Shown here: piece after piece, positions 55,401 to 61,400 of the stretch | Numbering within the stretch: position 1 is the stretch's first letter | Layout: each line of letters opens with the position of its first letter | Assembly: GCA_961205875.1 (NCBI GenBank) | Contig: OY540822.1 | Location: 14,386,501-14,450,500, forward strand | DNA: 64,000 nucleotides | Direction of reading: 5' to 3' | Source of the DNA: Sialis fuliginosa | Lineage: Eukaryota; Arthropoda; Insecta; Megaloptera; Sialidae | Program-made: the position numbers and the translations under genes | The notes under the pieces: model-generated | Told to the model about the DNA's origin: nothing | What the model saw: the letters and a program-made list of their open reading frames with translations, nothing else | Database searches by the model: none

Positions 55401-58400
55401 TTCTTTAGGAACAATTAAATCGTATAAATCTACATATATTGATGAAAAAATTTACGTACAGCTCAAACCCTTGGACCTTTTTGACCACAAAACTTTAATA
55501 ATACATACTAAAATCGTCTGGAACATGTATACATAATTTAGTACTTTCTTTAAAGGCAACTGTTAATTTTGCTTTTATTTGATTCATATCCTATTTTATC
55601 CTTTGTTACGAAATATCTTTTCAGCGAACATTTCTACAAGATGTGTGTGTGTATGTTGGGCTGTAATCGCTTCTAAAATTAATTAAATTCCAGTACACCT
55701 GAATAAAATACATAAAATAGGCTAACTAGAGGCATTTAACGTCATTTACGTCAAATGTAATTCCAAGACTATGTGGTTAGACAAATTGCTTTAACCCAAG
55801 TTAGAATTTTCAAGGCTCAACAATTGGGCTAAGATTTTTTATTTTGCTCATCATAACATAAATGTGTAAGTAAGTATATTTGCGTGTCTGTCTGTCAAAA
55901 TATTTTTTTAAAACGAACTTATAACGAACTCTTTTCGAAATTCGAATTAGCCAAAAAAAATTATAATTAAAAGCACATATACTGTAAAGTCTAGGCCAGT
56001 GGTCTTCAAACTTTGTCGACTCACGGAACCCTAAGAATGTTTTTTGGGCGAATTCCTTCCCACCCTTAGAAAAATATATCTTAAAATAATATTCAAACGG
56101 ATTGCATTAATTTTCAAATATAACTAAATGTTTCTTTATATTTTTTGCTTAATAAATACACAGTTTAGGTTGTAGTCTAATGGTAAATCTGGCACTGGGA
56201 ATATTGCATTTCCTTGTTAGATCCATACTAATAGTATAAATGCAAAGTGTGTCTCTCTGTCTGTCTGTTTGTTACGTTTTCACGGCTGAACCGATCTTAA
56301 TGAAATGTGGCAGCTTAGGCTATACTTTATATTCCGAAAAAATGGGTGTGTGACATTTGTAAGATACCTGAGCTAGGGATATTTATATGTTAAGGTTTGG
56401 GGGATTAGACTGAATAGAGTAACAATATATTTAAGAATGTTAGTTGTTGACAAGATAGAAAGAATGTAATAACGAGATTTATAAGATGAATAAATAAAGA
56501 TTTATATTTAACATACAAGAGTTATAATTCAACTTAATATATTACAACATTTGTACTATTAAACTAAATTCGACGCGAACGAAGTTGCAGGTAACGTTTA
56601 GTTAAAAAATAAAGGAGATAGATAGATTTTTAATCAATCTCGAGCACTCGACTATCAAAATAGCAGCAAATAATTTTACAAGCAATTACCTCGACAGATC
56701 CAAATAATCTATTAGACAATAGACCGACTAGACGAACAGATACGCACCTAACAATAGGCACATCCGTTTACTTGGATACAAGACATCGCTCTACACTAAC
56801 ACGGGTCGTTGTTAAAGCCATTGTCGTACTCGTAAGTGAAAACAACTTTAAACATTAATTCATCTTGGGGACATATTGAAAACATCCGATGCTATCTATA
56901 CTATACAATATACAACCCCTGTACGTATTTCGGGAGCTTCTAATTTACATACACGAGTCACTCTGAAGTCGAAATAATTAACTGCAAAGCAGTGGCGTAA
57001 CGATAACAATTTATAAAAAAAAATTATTTCAGGGCTTCGAACCGGAACTGAACCGAAAAAAAAATACCGGTTTTTTCGGTTCGATACATGCTAAAATATG
57101 CGCGTTAACATGATCTTACTTTCGACTTGAATTGTCGTTCAGTTGTCATTAACGCAACACGTCTTATACGTTTTGGGTATTCGCTCTTATATTCTTGGGT
57201 CACTTACTAGTCAACTAGTCACTAAGTATTAATTTTTTTAATTGTTTTCTTTATTTCATTCATTAATACAGTGAAACCCCGTTTTTGAAGAGACTGACAG
57301 GAAAAAAACATAATTAGAGGGAAAACGACAAATCGTATAGTTTTAATAAAAGAGATCATGAAATTAAAACATACACTTAAATAAAAACAATGATACGCCA
57401 ATGCCTCATTTTAAAATTCGCTACAAGCTTCAATAGAATCATTTAAAAAATATATTTGCAATAATCACTTATTTTAATCAGTTATAATAAACATCCTTAA
57501 TATATATAAAGCTCAACGTCTCTCTGTCTGTCCGTTAGTTACCTTATCACTCGAGAACCACTTATCCGATTTACGTGGTTTTTTTTAATTCATAGGTACG
57601 TTCTCTGGCCAGGTTATAGGCTATATTTTTTTACGTTAAGTAACATAACAATTTCTTAATAATAGCCGAAGGCGGTTACGAAGGTCTTCGGGCATTAGAT
57701 AGTCTTAAAGATAATGGTGTAAGCTATATTTTAAAAAAAACTGGAGTCTCCTCGATCGCGCCAAGCTGACATATTAACTAAAATTATTTGTAATTTTTGT
57801 TCTGATTTTTTTTTTTTAAGGTACATTAGGTTTTGATTAGTTTTTATTACGATAATAATTAATCGTGTTTGTACTTAATTCAACTATATTTTTCAATAAT
57901 CCTAAACAATAATTCCGTAGTCCAAGCGGGCGAAGCCGCGCGGGCCCTGCTAGTTATACATATATTCAAAATTATACAAAATAAAAATTATGAGATATCT
58001 ATATTTATATCAAGTTTAGCAACATATTTCAATTTTATTAAAATTCCTAAAATCAAATTTTTATTTAACTGATCTAACTGCATTAGTTTGTAGTTTTGTA
58101 GAAAATATATCCGTTATATATGATATAATACCCTTGTAGAAAAATGAGGATGCGGATACAAATTTAAAAAAATAAATTATCACTCGGAGCTGAACCGAAA
58201 ATCGAAAATACCGGAAAAACCGTTATTTTCTTCGGAAAGAAACCTGAACTGAACCGATATAATTTTTTTCGCTCGAACCGAAACGAAAACCGAAACAAAA
58301 AAAATAACAGTTCGAAGCCCTGATTAATACCTTGCTCTTAAAGCGGCCAAAATTGGTACCAGTACCTTATCTATAAATAATATAAAACAAAGTCCCTCTC

Positions 58401-61400
58401 CATGTCTGTCTGTCTGTCTGTTTATGCACGATTTTCTTGGACGATGTTTAATAGGTTTATTACAGATTAAATTTATATCCCGCGGTAACACTGACTACGA
58501 TTTTTTTTCAAATAATGTAAATATTAACGTAAGAATTCTAAATTGATATTTATGATAGATAACAATTTTTTTTTTAACATTTTATGCTTTTGCTTTTACC
58601 ATATGAACATATAAAATATAAATTATTATATATCACTATAATAATACACTGTAGGGATGAACATTTGACAGCCATATTCTGTATTTGGGACATTTGTTTA
58701 TGTAACAATATACCCTCATTGCGTGTCATGCTTTTTATAAAACACAGACATATAATTTAAATTTGACATAATTACATATGTAGGTACATTTTGCAAATTA
58801 TATTGCTTTTCTTTTGTCTACATTTATGTGTATTATTTCGTTGTGAAAATTACGTATATATATACAAAATTTTACATTTTTTCGTATTTTAAATCTATAC
58901 AACAATAGTTACAAAATAAGATACAAAAAACAATGTGTACTTCGAACAGGAAATTTAAAATTAATAAATAAAGATCTTGAAATATCTTTAAAAAAAATTA
59001 TATTAATTTAAGGTAACCATAAATTTTAAAAAATACAAGTTTCATTAATATCGGTTCACTAGTTCATGAGTTATACGTGTGACAAGGATTTAGGGAACAG
59101 ACAGACAGACAGACACGGTACGAAAAGTGTTTGCCTTGACCTGAATCGAAAAAATCAAATGAAAATTTTAAAATCGATCATTTAAACATGATCACAAAGT
59201 TTCTCGTATTTTCGATATGGTAAGCAGAGGTTCCCAAAATTTCTCAGTTCACATATGTAAATAAAACTAACATTCTGTATGTCGCTTCACCCACATTATT
59301 CATCTTATATTTCTATTAAAAAGCTAATACTGAACTCATATAATGGTTCGTATTTAGATTACAACATTATTTATCAGTTGTAAATTTAAAATAAAAATAC
59401 TTTAATAGTTCTATGTATTGTACATAGTATATTTTGTAACTTTATTATTATTTCAAAATAAATTTTCTGCAATTCCGACCAACAGGTTGTAATTTTGGAC
59501 TATAATAATTAAAATGTACCTAATTCGCGACCAAAAGAAACAAGGGTTTTATTTTATTTTATGTCATTAAATAAATTAAAAAAGATATTGATAACTGTTC
59601 ATTAATACATATGAAAAACGGATTTAAGCTTACCTGTTAATTTATAACTAACTTAACTGAATTAGACACTTTCTTAAACATTTATCTAACACTTTGTATT
59701 AACAAGTCTCCATCTGATGGTTTCATACGACTAAATAATTGGCATGAGTGTAAACAAACATTTGTTGTTTTTTGATGTACGAAAGAGACATCATTTTTTG
59801 ATTTTTGAAATACATTTGCTTTGTAGATATCGTTAAATTTGAATTATTTAAAAAAAACTATACCGTTAAACTATTTCCGTTAAGTAAGTAACATAAATAC
59901 GCGATACCGCGAAAATATTCCGAGAGCGTCGCGACGTCCAAGACAATGTAATGTATACAATTATGAAGATAAAGATGTGTCATTAGCGGGACGCGCGCAA
60001 ATATTACCTAACATATATGCGTGTGCATTGCTGCGAATCAAGGAGAGCGTCGAGACGCCCGCGACGCCCATACCGCGTGGTGGGAAACACACCTTACAAG
60101 TTAGTCTCAAATTGTTCGCGAGTCAATTACATGGAAACTAGAAATCGCAGAATCGGATTCGTAGTTACAGCTCTTTAAAGTTTTTTAGTTAACTTAAGTT
60201 AATATAAAATATATGTTCTCATATATCATAATATCTTCGGCGAGGAAACAATAAACTTACTAACGTTGTATGTAAATTTATAACGCGGGTTTGCTGGGTA
60301 TAAATAAAAAACAACACATTTTTAAAATTTCTTTATTATTTTTATACATTTAATTAAATTTTATTTTTTATTTTTTTTAAGATCAACTTATATTAATTTA
60401 CCTTGCAGTGTTTTTATGTGTTTTTTACGCATAAACATATAACCGATTTCTACTGTACTTTAAATGAATATGTTTTCTAATAGTAATTATAATTTGCCTT
60501 TTCTTTTTTATTTCTTTCCTGGTTAATTGTAATAAAACTGCATTAATTTTTATTATTATAATACTAACAATAATTTAATATGTTTGTCATCGGAACATTT
60601 TTTACTTTTAATATCACAGTTCTGTTAATTATGACATTAATTACAAATATAGAAATTTTTAATTAAAAATAATTTCGTACTAATTAAAAGGTTTGTTTTA
60701 TCTTTTAAAGTCTCGTATATTTGGTACACATTTTATAGACGCTCTGTACTTTTTGTCCTAAATTTATTACCGCCTCTTGTAAAAGAGTCTTTCAGAATTG
60801 TAAAAAATAGCGCTACACAAATTACTGTCAAGATTTCACTAAGTATTTACTCTGCTTTGACATTTATTAATTAAAAGATTCAAAGAAATAACTTACGCTG
60901 GTACAAACTCAATATTCCCATTTGATATCAATTTGAAACAGACCTATGGTAAATATATAATTGTAGGGTAGACAAATGTATACGTATTGCTCTCAAGGGA
61001 TGAGATTATGTTTTATCACTGGATAATCTATTGCTGTTCAATGTAAACAATTTCCTTTACCAAATCCGTAACGTACACATAAACATGCGCACACATTCAT
61101 ACTTACAAACACACACATACATATATACAGGTGAATAAAATGTACAGAACATTGATTTTACAACCTGAAATATTAATTTCAAGTGTTTTCTTTAAAAATC
61201 TCCTTAATTAATTATCACAAATTAGTTAATTTAATTTTCTTATGTAACGTCATACTTTAGAGATATAAAATAGTCAATGTATTTGTACTGTTATACCTAC
61301 ATGTATTTCAAAATTGACGATAAATTACTCTTATTAAATTTTATAACTTCGAACTAAACCTTTTCTTATTTTGAATTATAATAAAATCTTACTTATGAAT

